Shown here: in pieces, positions 26,386 to 35,622 of the stretch | Numbering within the stretch: position 1 is the stretch's first letter | Layout of the letters: each line of letters begins with the position of its first letter | NCBI GenBank assembly: GCA_017935025.1 | Contig: JAGBIL010000028.1 | Location: 1 to 64,000, forward strand | DNA: 64,000 bases | From: Opitutales bacterium | Lineage (GTDB): Bacteria; Verrucomicrobiota; Verrucomicrobiia; Opitutales; UBA953 | Direction: 5' to 3' | Notes under the pieces: model-generated | The model's database searches: none | Told to the model about the DNA's origin: nothing | What the model saw: the letters and a program-made list of their open reading frames with translations, nothing else | Program-made: the position numbers and the translations under genes

Positions 26386-27894
26386 ATGTATATCCTCCAC
26401 AGACGCATCTACGCGAGCAACGATGTCATTCTCCGTATGTGGCTTGTCGCGGCGGCGATAATCCTTGCCGTAACGGTGTTTCTGATGTGGAGCGACCGTT
26501 TCCGCGAAAACGTCGACACGAGTATCGCGCGCGTCTCCGTTTTCGGCGTGGAGGCGGAGGGGCGGGAAGCCGCCAATTTCACGGGAACGCGCGGTTTTTT
26601 CAAAAAAATGAACAAACTCGGCTTGCCGGCGACCACGCGCAACGCCGAGCTGAAAGCGCTTTTCGAGCAGTTGGAAGAAACGGGAACACTCGTCTCTCTT
26701 CCGAATCCGCCCGTGCTTTGGGTTTATGCGGAAGGCTTGACCAAGGAAGACCGCGACCGCTGCGTGCAAACCTACGGAAAAGTTTTTTTTGAAAAATCAA
26801 AATTCTGCTTCTCCGTCATCGACGCGCGCGGCTTCGCGATTCAGCTTGATCCCGATACGTTCCGCGTGCTTTGGGCAAAGGACGGCGGCGCGGTTTGCGC
26901 GCTTCCCTTGCTCTCGCTGCCGGACGATACGGGAACGCACGGCTTTACGTTTCGCGTGGAAGAACGCTTGCCCGACGGCATTTCGTGGAAAAATTGCGGC
27001 GAAATCAAAATTCCCGCGTTCCCGTTACCTGCCATGGACGAAGCCGCCGTTGCCGCGCTCGCCGCTCCGGTCGAAAACTATTCCGCCATCGCCGAAATTT
27101 CCCCGGAAAACGAAATCGACCCGCCGAGCGTTGCGATAGAATCGCTCGTCGTGCCGCGCGATTGCCGCTTTTTCTCGTCGTCGCCTGCAGACCGTGCGGC
27201 GTTCGGCACGCTGAGCGTGCGCATCGGGGAAAACAAATCCGGAAAAGTCCCCGCCGTGGCGTGGAGCCTCGAAAATTTCGGGCTTTTCTCTCCCGCCGAC
27301 GCTCCTACGCAGGAATTTCCGATTACGCGCGCCGACGCGTTGCACAAAAACGTGCGTTTTCTCGAAAACGAAATTTTTGAAAACAACGCGGACGGCGTTT
27401 TGCGCGTTCCCGTGGCGAAAACGTTGTTCCCGTCGGCGGACGCGCGCGGGAACGCCCGCCCGTGGCTCGTGCAGATGCGTTTTGTGCGCAGCGTGTTTTT
27501 CCCGGAAGATTTTCACGCGTTCCCGCCGTTGCGTATCGGGAAAAATGATTCCGTTTTGGCGGAGCCGATTTCGACGGAGAACGCGACGGCAAAAGTGCGC
27601 GCGTTTCGCGTTCCCGATTATTTCCGCGTCCGCAGCGAAAAAATTCCTGCCATCGTGCTCGAAATCTCGCAGGAACTCGGTGTCGGGGACGATTTTTACT
27701 GGGTTCCGTACCGCGTTAAAACGGCCGCGGGCGAAGAGCTTTTCCCGGAAAGCACGGTCAATGTGAAGCCGGGCGTGAAGCAATATTGGTTCCTGCCGCG
27801 CCGCAGCGCTCCCGCGAAAATCGAAGTGGTTTACGCCGTGACGCGCAGCGTTTTCTGCGAAGCCGAAATCGCGCCGACCGTCGCCGCCGAGTAG
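26386..27894 (+). CDS. Membrane-anchored protein paired with pseudopilin, unknown function
   Basis: 502 residues from ATG 26386 (MYILHRRIYASNDVILRMWL); the frame runs further upstream into the pseudopilin gene, but only this start yields a sensible N-terminus. One membrane segment at about residues 18-37 (RMWLVAAAIILAVTVFLMW), then a long exported region rich in beta-like stretches with no motif I recognise. The 13-base spacing implies co-transcription with the pseudopilin, so a role in the same envelope machine is possible. Confidence 0.6.
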   Translation: MYILHRRIYASNDVILRMWLVAAAIILAVTVFLMWSDRFRENVDTSIARVSVFGVEAEGREAANFTGTRGFFKKMNKLGLPATTRNAELKALFEQLEETGTLVSLPNPPVLWVYAEGLTKEDRDRCVQTYGKVFFEKSKFCFSVIDARGFAIQLDPDTFRVLWAKDGGAVCALPLLSLPDDTGTHGFTFRVEERLPDGISWKNCGEIKIPAFPLPAMDEAAVAALAAPVENYSAIAEISPENEIDPPSVAIESLVVPRDCRFFSSSPADRAAFGTLSVRIGENKSGKVPAVAWSLENFGLFSPADAPTQEFPITRADALHKNVRFLENEIFENNADGVLRVPVAKTLFPSADARGNARPWLVQMRFVRSVFFPEDFHAFPPLRIGKNDSVLAEPISTENATAKVRAFRVPDYFRVRSEKIPAIVLEISQELGVGDDFYWVPYRVKTAAGEELFPESTVNVKPGVKQYWFLPRRSAPAKIEVVYAVTRSVFCEAEIAPTVAAE

Positions 27895-28018
27895 TGTGCT
27901 CTCGGCACGGAATTTTCCTTCCTCTTTTTCGGCGCAACGTCATCTTTATAATCTTTAATCCGTCTCAATTTTTCGTTAGTTTTCACGAACACACATTTCG
28001 AACTTTCTAAAAGAAGCT

Positions 28019-29554
28019 ATGGCACTCACATCTTTTCGCAGCCAACTCATCGCAGACACCGGAATCAGCACCGGAGACGAAGGCAAGGGACGCCTCATTC
28101 CCGAAGTCATCCGCGAGCTCCAAGTGGAAACCGGCAAGCGCGGGATCGTTTCCGTCGTTATGAAAGTTAACGGCGGTGCCAATTCCGGGCACACCGTCGG
28201 CGGGCTCAAGCTCAACCTGCTTCCCGCGGGCGTGATTGAAAAGGACGTTGCCGTGCTCGCGATCGGCGCCGGTGTGGTTGCCGACCCGCGCAAATTCCAC
28301 TGGGAAGCGCGTCCGCTCGAGAAGATGGACATCCCGATTTATTCGCGTCTGCGCATCGACGAACGCACGATGCTCAGCGACGTTTCGCACCGTATGCTCG
28401 ACCTCGCGTTTGAGGATTACCGCGTGAACGTCTTGAAACACCTGCCGCGCGGATCCACGGGGCGCGGGATCACGCCCGCGTATTGCGACGAAGTCGGGCA
28501 ATGGCAAATCACCTACGCGGATTTCCTCGGTCCGAAGGAACTTTTTGCCGAAAAAATGAATGCGCGCATGGACCGCGCCGAGCGCACGATCGAGCACGTT
28601 TGCCGCGTTGCGCCGGAAAATTGGAGCGAATTTTTCAAAAAACTCACCGCCGCCGAAGTCCGCGGGAACGCGCCCGCCATCAACGACGGCGTCTTCACCG
28701 AAGCGGATTTTGACTTCACGCAGTTTGACGCGGGAACGCCGTTTAAGTTCAACCGCGAAAAAGTCATCGAAGTTTACTGGAACGCCGGGCAGGAACTCGT
28801 TCCCGCCATTTGCGACGTGCGCGACCTCGTGCTCGACACCATGAAACGAGGCGAATACATCATCGGCGAATTCGGACAAGCCTACTGGCTCGACAAACGC
28901 CACGGCTTCCCGCCGAACGTTACGGCTTCGCACACCTTTACGCCGGAATTTTTCCAATCCGCCGGCATTCCCGCGCAGCTCGTTCACACGATGGGCTGCT
29001 GCAAGGCGTACGACACCAAGGTCGGCACGCACGTTTTCCTCACGGAAATGGACGACGAGCATCCGCTTTGTAAACGCCTGAAAAAACTCGAATTCGGCGT
29101 TGTTTCCGGGCGCCAACGCATGGTTGGCTGGTGCGACTGTGTGGAAAAAGCCGACGCGCTCCGCTACGGCGGCTATCAGGATTTGGTCATCAACAAGCTC
29201 GACGCGCTTTCTCCCGCCGACGAATGGCAGGGCGGCGACTTGCTCGTCTGCGTCGCCTACAAGGGTCCGGACGGAAAAATTTACAAACACGTCCCGCGCA
29301 ACGACGCGCTCCGCAAAACGCTCGTTCCCGTGTACGAAACGCTCCCGGGCTGGACGGAAGACATTTCCGGCGTGCGCTCCTTCGCTGACCTTCCCGCGAA
29401 CGCCAAACGCTACATCGCGTTCGTGATGAAAACTATCGTCGAACTCGCCGACGCTCCCGAACTCCCGAACCTCCGCTACATCGGCGTCGGCCCGCTCCCC
29501 TCCCAAATCATCAAAGACGTCCCCCCCACCGAAGAACTGGTGAAGTTGGCTTAA
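28019..29554 (+). CDS. Divergent adenylosuccinate synthetase
   Basis: 511 residues against about 430 for typical PurA. PurA joins aspartate to IMP using GTP. Conserved: [12 protein letters not shown] (catalytic Asp and phosphate loop), [15 protein letters not shown] (catalytic His), [15 protein letters not shown], and [13 protein letters not shown] in place of the usual ATTGRxRRTGWLD. Changed: the IMP-binding FEGAQGxxLD motif is [17 protein letters not shown]. Extra length is spread as insertions. It may be the organism's only purA or a paralogue with a different base or amino acid; I leave the symbol blank. Confidence 0.75.
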   Translation: MALTSFRSQLIADTGISTGDEGKGRLIPEVIRELQVETGKRGIVSVVMKVNGGANSGHTVGGLKLNLLPAGVIEKDVAVLAIGAGVVADPRKFHWEARPLEKMDIPIYSRLRIDERTMLSDVSHRMLDLAFEDYRVNVLKHLPRGSTGRGITPAYCDEVGQWQITYADFLGPKELFAEKMNARMDRAERTIEHVCRVAPENWSEFFKKLTAAEVRGNAPAINDGVFTEADFDFTQFDAGTPFKFNREKVIEVYWNAGQELVPAICDVRDLVLDTMKRGEYIIGEFGQAYWLDKRHGFPPNVTASHTFTPEFFQSAGIPAQLVHTMGCCKAYDTKVGTHVFLTEMDDEHPLCKRLKKLEFGVVSGRQRMVGWCDCVEKADALRYGGYQDLVINKLDALSPADEWQGGDLLVCVAYKGPDGKIYKHVPRNDALRKTLVPVYETLPGWTEDISGVRSFADLPANAKRYIAFVMKTIVELADAPELPNLRYIGVGPLPSQIIKDVPPTEELVKLA

Positions 29555-29574
29555 TGCGGGAACGCATTTTTTTT
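29553..29574 (+). terminator. Compact terminator formed by a single iterated-motif copy
   Basis: Starting within the purA-like stop codon: AATGCG, tetraloop GGAA, CGCATT, then eight T. A 6-bp stem closed by a GNRA-type loop. The motif GCGGGAACGC is itself the hairpin. Confidence 0.75.
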
Positions 29575-29598
29575 CAAAACGCAAAGAACGCGAAGAAG

Positions 29599-30066
29599 AT
29601 GAGATTTCTCACAAAAAGTGTTTATCTGTTTTCCTTAGCGTTTGTTTTGCTTTTTTCGGCTTGTACGACAGGGAAGTTTGTTGTCTCCGATTCTGCAAAT
29701 TTGTCGAAGTATCAATATGCGTCGATTGTAGATGTGATGAATTACAGCGGTTCGGCAGCGCTAATGGATGTAGAGGTGAAAGTTTACGATGCACTTTCTA
29801 AAACTCGCTTGAAAATGGTTGGAGATAGAGTCATCGGAGAATTGACTTCGGCGCAAAAAGAAAAGTTATTGCTTGTGCGTTTTGCCGCTACGCAAGGGCG
29901 GGAAAAGTCCGTTGTTAGCGTAAATTTTGTTGATTATATGACAGGAAGACCAATTGCATCCTGTCAAGGCGCTTGGGCTTTTGGTTGGGACGACGACCAC
30001 GATATGGAAGGTGCGATTGAACGCGTTGCAGAAGAAGTAAAAAAGCTTTTCGGCGTGTCGTTGTAA
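29599..30066 (+). CDS. Small lipoprotein of unknown function
   Basis: 155 residues from ATG 29599 (MRFLTKSVYLFSLAFVLLFS), with a lipobox ending FSACTT, so it should be lipid-anchored. The mature part has no motif I recognise. It opens the AT-richer accessory island and is preceded by short-period A/G-rich sequence (AACGCAAAG AACGCGAAG). Confidence 0.7.
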   Translation: MRFLTKSVYLFSLAFVLLFSACTTGKFVVSDSANLSKYQYASIVDVMNYSGSAALMDVEVKVYDALSKTRLKMVGDRVIGELTSAQKEKLLLVRFAATQGREKSVVSVNFVDYMTGRPIASCQGAWAFGWDDDHDMEGAIERVAEEVKKLFGVSL

Positions 30067-30217
30067 TTTCCTCTAGGGGAATATAAGTAGGGTATGGGAT
30101 TGCGGAAGTGGAAATTGGTTTGTTTGTGCATCGTTCGAAGGTAAGCACGCAGAAATCAGATATCGCAAAAATTTTGAATGCTCTCTATCTTCAAGAGCAT
30201 TCTAACGACAGCACAAA

Positions 30218-32308
30218 ATGCCTTTACCCTATTTCTACTCAGATAGTATTTCGGAATTTATTTCTAAGTCGTTGCCCACGATTTTAGGTGAATTAAGTCA
30301 ACGCAACACGTTTTCGCTGTCGATTGAGCAGCGCAACGCATGGACAAAAGAAATTGAATTACTTCAAAATATCCTCCGTCCTTATCCTGGGCGAGGAAGC
30401 ATCTTTTTTGAATACAACATCCCGCGCATGGGGCGGCGTATTGACGTTGTTTTGTTGATTCAAGGAGTAATTTTCATTCTCGAATTTAAAGTTGGAGAAC
30501 ACGAATTCACAAAAGCCGACTTGGCGCAAACCTGGGACTACGCGTTAGATTTAAAGAACTTTCATCGAGGAAGCCACACGCTTTCAATTTTCCCTATTTT
30601 GGTTGCGACAAATGTGAATCGCGGGAACGTTGCAAACGACTTTATCCCGTATGATGATAAGGTTTTCGTTCCGATTTGTGCGACAGAGGAAACGCTTGCA
30701 GAAACGATTCACAACGCTCTGTCGATCGCGGATAAAATCGAAAACTTCGATTCTCTTGCGTGGGCGACAAGCTCTTATGCGCCAACACCTACAATCATCG
30801 AGGCTGCAAGCGCGCTTTACAATTCACACTCTGTTGTAGAAATCTCTCGTAGCGAAGGGTCTGCGAAAAATTTAACAGAAACCTGTTCTGCAATTTCCGA
30901 GATCATCCAAGATTGTGAAGCGAACCATAAAAAGGCTATTTGTTTCGTTACGGGTGTTCCTGGTGCGGGAAAGACACTTGTGGGCTTGAATATTGCCACA
31001 CAACAATTCTCGAAAAAGAAACCTGCTGTTTATTTGTCGGGGAATGGACCTTTGGTTGAAGTACTAACTGAAGCGCTTGCTCGCGATAAAATTCTCCGAG
31101 AAAAAGCACGTGTTCGTGCAGAAAAATCAGCGGGGAATCCGAATCCTCAAAAAGCCCAAACGAAGAAAGAGGCCATTTCCGAGGTCAAAGCATTTATTCA
31201 GCTAGTTCATCATTATCGTTCCGCGTATTTGCTTGGAGCTAAAATTCAAAATGGAGAGATTGTTGCGGACGAGGCTTATTTTCAAAACGAGCGGAACAGA
31301 GACAAAAATTTTGTTCCCGTGGACCATGTTGCTATTTTTGACGAAGCTCAGCGCGCATGGACAAAAGAGGCACTCGTAAATTTCATGTCGCGCAAAAAAG
31401 GAATCCCGAACTTTCCTTGTTCTGAACCTGCGTTTCTAATTTCGTGTCTCGATCGCCATAAAGACTGGGCGGTCATTGTTTGTCTTGTCGGCGGAGGACA
31501 AGAAATCAATACGGGAGAGGCTGGGATTGCGGAATGGATTTCTGCGTTAAACGAATACTTCCCAAATTGGAATGTTTATATTTCTAATCATCTAGGGGAG
31601 CGGGAATACGCATCGGGGGATGCATTGGACCTTTTGGCAAATCATCAAGGGGTTACGGTGAAAGACGAATTACATCTTGCGGTTTCCATGCGTTCTTTCC
31701 GGGCAGAGAATCTTTCAAATTTTGTTCATGCATTGCTCGATTTTGAAAAGGAAAAGGCACGCGAACTTTACGAAGTATTGAAAGCTAAATACCCAATCGT
31801 TCTTACTCGTGACCTTTCAAAAGCAAAGAAGTGGTTGCGGGAACGTGCTCGTGGAAGCGAGCGTTACGGTATGTTGGTTTCGTCAAAAGCAAATCGTCTT
31901 AAGCCTCTCTCTATCGATATTCGATGCAAACCAGATGTCGTTTGTTGGTTCTTAAACGAAGAATCCGATGTCCGCTCTTCTAATTTCTTAGAGGATGCGG
32001 TTAGCGAGTTTGACGTTCAAGGTTTAGAGGTGGACTGGGCGTGTGTTGTTTGGGATGCAGACTTGCGTTGTATTCGTTCTCAAGCATGGGAGCACTTCCA
32101 ATTCAATGGAGGGTGTAAATGGAACAGAATTAACAAGGAAGAACGCCGAGCCTATCAGAAAAATGCGTATCGAGTTCTTCTGACTCGAGCTCGCCAGGGA
32201 ATGGTTATTTGTGTTCCCGCAGGCGATCCCGAAGATGCAACAAGACGCCCCGCGTTTTACGATTCGACGTATGCATATTTACGCTCGCTTGGGCTTCCCG
32301 AATTATAA
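30218..32308 (+). CDS. Nuclease-DUF2075 ATPase, likely defence-related
   Basis: 696 residues. At residues about 60-95 a PD-(D/E)XK-like core is visible: FEYNIPRMGRRIDVVLL and FILEFKVGE, giving D76, E89 and K91. Walker A is TGVPGAGKTLVGLNI (about residue 245), Walker B is VAIFDEAQRAW (about 374), and the rest matches the DUF2075 helicase-like domain, ending with an AYRVLLTRARQGMVICVP motif typical of superfamily 1. DUF2075 proteins with a nuclease end recur in defence islands, but the mechanism is not established. GC is lower than in the housekeeping flanks. Confidence 0.8.
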   Translation: MPLPYFYSDSISEFISKSLPTILGELSQRNTFSLSIEQRNAWTKEIELLQNILRPYPGRGSIFFEYNIPRMGRRIDVVLLIQGVIFILEFKVGEHEFTKADLAQTWDYALDLKNFHRGSHTLSIFPILVATNVNRGNVANDFIPYDDKVFVPICATEETLAETIHNALSIADKIENFDSLAWATSSYAPTPTIIEAASALYNSHSVVEISRSEGSAKNLTETCSAISEIIQDCEANHKKAICFVTGVPGAGKTLVGLNIATQQFSKKKPAVYLSGNGPLVEVLTEALARDKILREKARVRAEKSAGNPNPQKAQTKKEAISEVKAFIQLVHHYRSAYLLGAKIQNGEIVADEAYFQNERNRDKNFVPVDHVAIFDEAQRAWTKEALVNFMSRKKGIPNFPCSEPAFLISCLDRHKDWAVIVCLVGGGQEINTGEAGIAEWISALNEYFPNWNVYISNHLGEREYASGDALDLLANHQGVTVKDELHLAVSMRSFRAENLSNFVHALLDFEKEKARELYEVLKAKYPIVLTRDLSKAKKWLRERARGSERYGMLVSSKANRLKPLSIDIRCKPDVVCWFLNEESDVRSSNFLEDAVSEFDVQGLEVDWACVVWDADLRCIRSQAWEHFQFNGGCKWNRINKEERRAYQKNAYRVLLTRARQGMVICVPAGDPEDATRRPAFYDSTYAYLRSLGLPEL

Positions 32309-32327
32309 TCCGGACACGGGAATGTAA

Positions 32328-32606
32328 ATCCGGAATGCTTTTCGGAATGGATCACAAGTTTTATTCCGACTTCTGGGTTTTATTGCTGAATATCTTCCTA
32401 ATTATTCTTCCCGCAACGATGTATTAGAAAGCGATATTTTACGGCGTTTCCTTGATGATGAGGATTTGTGTTATGACGACTTTCTAATGATTCACGACGA
32501 ATACGGTGGTAACAAGGAAAACGTTAAAAATACTCTCGTTAAGCTTGAAACCACTTTGGCACAAGAAGCGTTGGAGGCGTATTATGACCAATTTTTCCCA
32601 TGTTAG
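32328..32606 (+). pseudogene. 3' remnant of an unidentified gene
   Basis: Open frame of 92 residues directly after an in-frame stop, with no ATG near its start; the first Met is at 32487. It reads like real protein (RLLGFIAEYLPNYSSRNDVL, then NVKNTLVKLETTLAQEALEA, ending YDQFFPC). It lies in the 400-base gap between two island genes. Probably the C-terminal end of a gene whose front was deleted. Family unknown. Confidence 0.45.
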
Positions 32607-32708
32607 GATAGTCGTTGGTGTAGAGTGTTGAGTTTTTGGATGAATTTAGAATCGCGAAGATGTGAGTTCGTGAGTACCTTTCGTTAGTAGAATCGCACGT
32701 CTAATTTA

Positions 32709-34463
32709 ATGTCAAAACTCTCCGAAAATAAATTTCTAATGGATGAATGGGATTATGAAAAAAATAATGCCATCGGCCTTCATCCCGAGAAGTTATTGCA
32801 CAAAAGCGACAAGAATGCGTGGTGGAAATGTGTTCGTGGACATTCATGGCAAATGGAAATATATCGCAGAACGGAAGGACGCAATTGTCCGTATTGTGCG
32901 AACAGACGCGTTTTAATCGGCTACAATGATTTAAGAACGTTGTTTCCTAAGATAGCCAAAGAATGGCATTTTGAAAAAAACGAAGGGATAGACCTCTTTG
33001 ACTGTGTTGTTGGAAGCGCAAAGAAGGTTTGGTGGAGATGTTCAGATTGTGGATATGAGTGGATTGCCTCAATACGCTCACGAACGCAAAGGCATTCTGG
33101 GTGTCCAGAATGTGCCAAGGTAGAGCGAGGGAAAACACGACGTAAGACAAATTTAAGGAATGGGGTATCGTTAAATGATCCAAAATTGCTCGAAGAGTGG
33201 GATTACGAACGAAATGCAAATGAACCTAGTGATTATTTGCCTGGAAGTAATGAAAAAGTTTGGTGGAAATGCAAAAAATGCGGTTATCGTTGGGTGTCGA
33301 GAGTGGCGAACAGAGCGATTTTATCTCGAGGATGTCCCTGTTGCGCGAACAAAGTTGTTGTCCCTGTCCGAAATGATTTGGCAACGACACATCCCGAATT
33401 GGCAAAGGAGTGGCATCCCTCTAAAAACGGGAGGTTGTCTCCGTCACAGGTTTTAGCGGGAAGTGCAAGAAAAGTGTGGTGGTTATGTCCTAAAGGACAT
33501 GAATATAAGGCGAGCTTGTTGCACCGAGGGCATGGGACTAATTGCCCGATTTGCAATTCGGGGCGACAAACCTCTTTTGCAGAGCAGGCTATTTTTTATT
33601 ACGTAAAGCAAGTTTTCCCTGATGCGGAAAATCGGGTTGTAGGAATCATCGGTAGGAGGATGGAGCTTGATATTTATATTCCGTCTCAAAAAATAGCGAT
33701 CGAGTACGATGGTGTGTTTTGGCATAACGCATCTACTTTTCAGCGAGAATTGTTCAAGTATAAAGAGTGCCGACGCCGCGGAATAAAATTACACAGAATA
33801 AAGGAGGGGAAATTGTCAGGTTCTCGTGAGGCGGCGGATTATGCGTGGCACATGGATAATTTGGAAGATAAGAATCAACTCTCGATGATGATTCGACACA
33901 TTCTTGATAAACTTGATCCTCGCTCTAATTTTTGGACACGGAAAAGAATAACCGATATTCATTCGCCTGTGAATGTTGATGTAAAACGTGACGAGTTTAA
34001 GATACGCCGTTATATGCAAGATTTGAAATCAGAGAGTCTTGTGGAACATTGCCCTGAATTGGTTAAAGAATGGAACTATGAAAAAAATGAGGGACTAACA
34101 CCTCAAATGTTTAAGCTGGGTTCAACTCAAAAAGTGTGGTGGCTTTGTACGGTGTGTAAGAATGAATGGGAAGCGGAAATTTACCATCGAGCTAAAGAGG
34201 GAACGGGATGCCCGGTATGTTATCGCAAAAGAAATCGCTCGGGTAATCATCCCGAGGCGAAGAAAATTTTTCAGTATTCGAAAGATTGGGAACTTATACG
34301 AGAATGGAGTAGTATTGCAGAAGCTTCTCGAACGTTGCAAATAAACGGCTCAAACATATCCATGTGCGCAAAACATATGCGCTCGTTAGCGGGAGGATTT
34401 CATTGGGAATATCACGAACTAAAAAATGTAATTCGTCAGCCAGACTTATTTGATTCTCCATGA
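32709..34463 (+). CDS. Treble-clef (DUF4379) repeat protein with Vsr-like nuclease and NUMOD domain
   Basis: 584 residues. Four DUF4379 zinc units lie in the N-terminal half, each with W(D/H)-x-KN, a KxWWxC and a CPxC pair (for example GSAKKVWWRCSDCGYEW and GCPECAKV). A nuclease core follows at about 290-370: RMELDIYIPSQKIAIEYDGV and FWHNASTF, as in very-short-patch-repair-type enzymes. A fifth zinc unit follows (GSTQKVWWLCTVCKNEW). The C-terminus (IFQYSKDWELIREWSSIAEA) is a NUMOD1-like DNA-binding module. This modular plan suggests a site-specific, homing-like or defence nuclease. Confidence 0.85.
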   Translation: MSKLSENKFLMDEWDYEKNNAIGLHPEKLLHKSDKNAWWKCVRGHSWQMEIYRRTEGRNCPYCANRRVLIGYNDLRTLFPKIAKEWHFEKNEGIDLFDCVVGSAKKVWWRCSDCGYEWIASIRSRTQRHSGCPECAKVERGKTRRKTNLRNGVSLNDPKLLEEWDYERNANEPSDYLPGSNEKVWWKCKKCGYRWVSRVANRAILSRGCPCCANKVVVPVRNDLATTHPELAKEWHPSKNGRLSPSQVLAGSARKVWWLCPKGHEYKASLLHRGHGTNCPICNSGRQTSFAEQAIFYYVKQVFPDAENRVVGIIGRRMELDIYIPSQKIAIEYDGVFWHNASTFQRELFKYKECRRRGIKLHRIKEGKLSGSREAADYAWHMDNLEDKNQLSMMIRHILDKLDPRSNFWTRKRITDIHSPVNVDVKRDEFKIRRYMQDLKSESLVEHCPELVKEWNYEKNEGLTPQMFKLGSTQKVWWLCTVCKNEWEAEIYHRAKEGTGCPVCYRKRNRSGNHPEAKKIFQYSKDWELIREWSSIAEASRTLQINGSNISMCAKHMRSLAGGFHWEYHELKNVIRQPDLFDSP

Positions 34464-34761
34464 GTATGGAGGTTTCCGGGGAAGGCGTGACTTGTCCGGG
34501 GGATTTTTTCCCTCCCGCGGGAACGGAGCGGAATAAATCTCTCGCAGATCGCGCGGAGAACGCAGAGCTTTTTTTCATATTGTGGCGCGTTTAAATTATC
34601 CGTGGGAATCGGTGCAATCCGTGGCTGAAAATTGCAGAATGTTTCAATTTGTTTGACATTGTTTCAGGGATAAGAGACGCTCTCACCCACATCCCTCCAT
34701 CGCCTACCGGCTTTGGACATACGGGCAACCTCTTTGGGGGTGTCCGTATTTTTTTTCCCTT
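34464..34761. other. Gene-free 298-base gap with short repeats and a hairpin
   Basis: No credible gene. Near 34518-34550 is a GCGGGAACGG...ATAAATCTCTCGCA element with a second copy after the next gene. Then come short-period repeats (CGCGGAGAACGCAGAG). At 34719-34749 an imperfect hairpin (ATACGGGCAACC against GGGGGTGTCCGTAT) is followed by eight T, ending only five bases before the ATG of the NYN gene. Confidence 0.5.
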
Positions 34762-35412
34762 ATGCACGAAACGTTTGTTTATATCGACGGGTTCAATTTT
34801 TACTATGGCGCTCTTAAATCTTCCGGATATAAGTGGCTGAATTTTTCCGTGCTTTTGGAGAAAATGTTTCCGAATAAAAATATCGGGAGGATAAAATTTT
34901 TTACGGCGCCCGTAAAATTTCGTCCCGACAATCCTTTACAGGTAAACGATCAGAGGACGTATTGGCGGGCGTTAAGGACGATTTCGAATCTTGAGATTGT
35001 GGAGGGAAAATTTTACACGTCGCGTGTCAGGATGCCTCGGGTTCCTTCCGGTCAGCTTGTTGAGGTTGAAAAATCCGAAGAAAAGGGAAGCGATGTAAAT
35101 ATTGCTACGCATATGCTAATGGATGGCTTTTTGAAACGGTATTCTACGGCAATTTTATTTTCCGGCGATTCGGATTTGGTGACACCGGTACGGATGGTGC
35201 GGGACGTGTTGGGGTTGGAGGTAATCGTCGTAAATCCGCAGTTGAAAAGCGCTAAAAATAAACGTTCCTCGAAAATGTTGCGGGATGCGGCTTCAAAGTA
35301 TCGCCCAGACATCAAAGATTCATATTTAAGGGATTCACAATTTCCGGATGTTTTTTGCGATAAACATGGCCGAATCGAAAAGCCAAAATCTTGGCTTTCT
35401 CAAAGCATTTGA
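34762..35412 (+). CDS. NYN-domain (PIN-like) RNase
   Basis: 216 residues. The NYN (DUF88/LabA-like) fold is shown by FVYIDGFNFYYGALKSSGYK, the middle motif EEKGSDVNIATHMLMDGFL and STAILFSGDSDLVTPVRMVR, which supply the four acidic metal ligands of the PIN-like active site. Such proteins cut RNA, and are found in RNA processing, toxins and defence islands. A T-rich hairpin sits directly upstream of the start, and no ribosome site is visible. Confidence 0.85.
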   Translation: MHETFVYIDGFNFYYGALKSSGYKWLNFSVLLEKMFPNKNIGRIKFFTAPVKFRPDNPLQVNDQRTYWRALRTISNLEIVEGKFYTSRVRMPRVPSGQLVEVEKSEEKGSDVNIATHMLMDGFLKRYSTAILFSGDSDLVTPVRMVRDVLGLEVIVVNPQLKSAKNKRSSKMLRDAASKYRPDIKDSYLRDSQFPDVFCDKHGRIEKPKSWLSQSI

Positions 35413-35622
35413 ATTTTCTGTGTTTTCATAACGTGAAGATTTGTTCGGGGCGGGAACGGGAATGGGATAAATCTCTCGCATGGGTGTGCAGACTTTTTAC
35501 TATTTCGGTAGACAATGTCGAGTATGCTCAAAAATACGGCAAAATTCCGGGCGGTTTTTTTTCGATTCCCATTGGCGTTGCTGTTGGCGCATTGGCTCGT
35601 CTTGTAACCGCACGATAGCTTT

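Noticed and set aside
35391-35618. 75-codon frame overlapping the end of the NYN gene
   Set aside because: The last 25 residues look mildly protein-like, but there is no start context and most of it overlaps the NYN gene in another frame.
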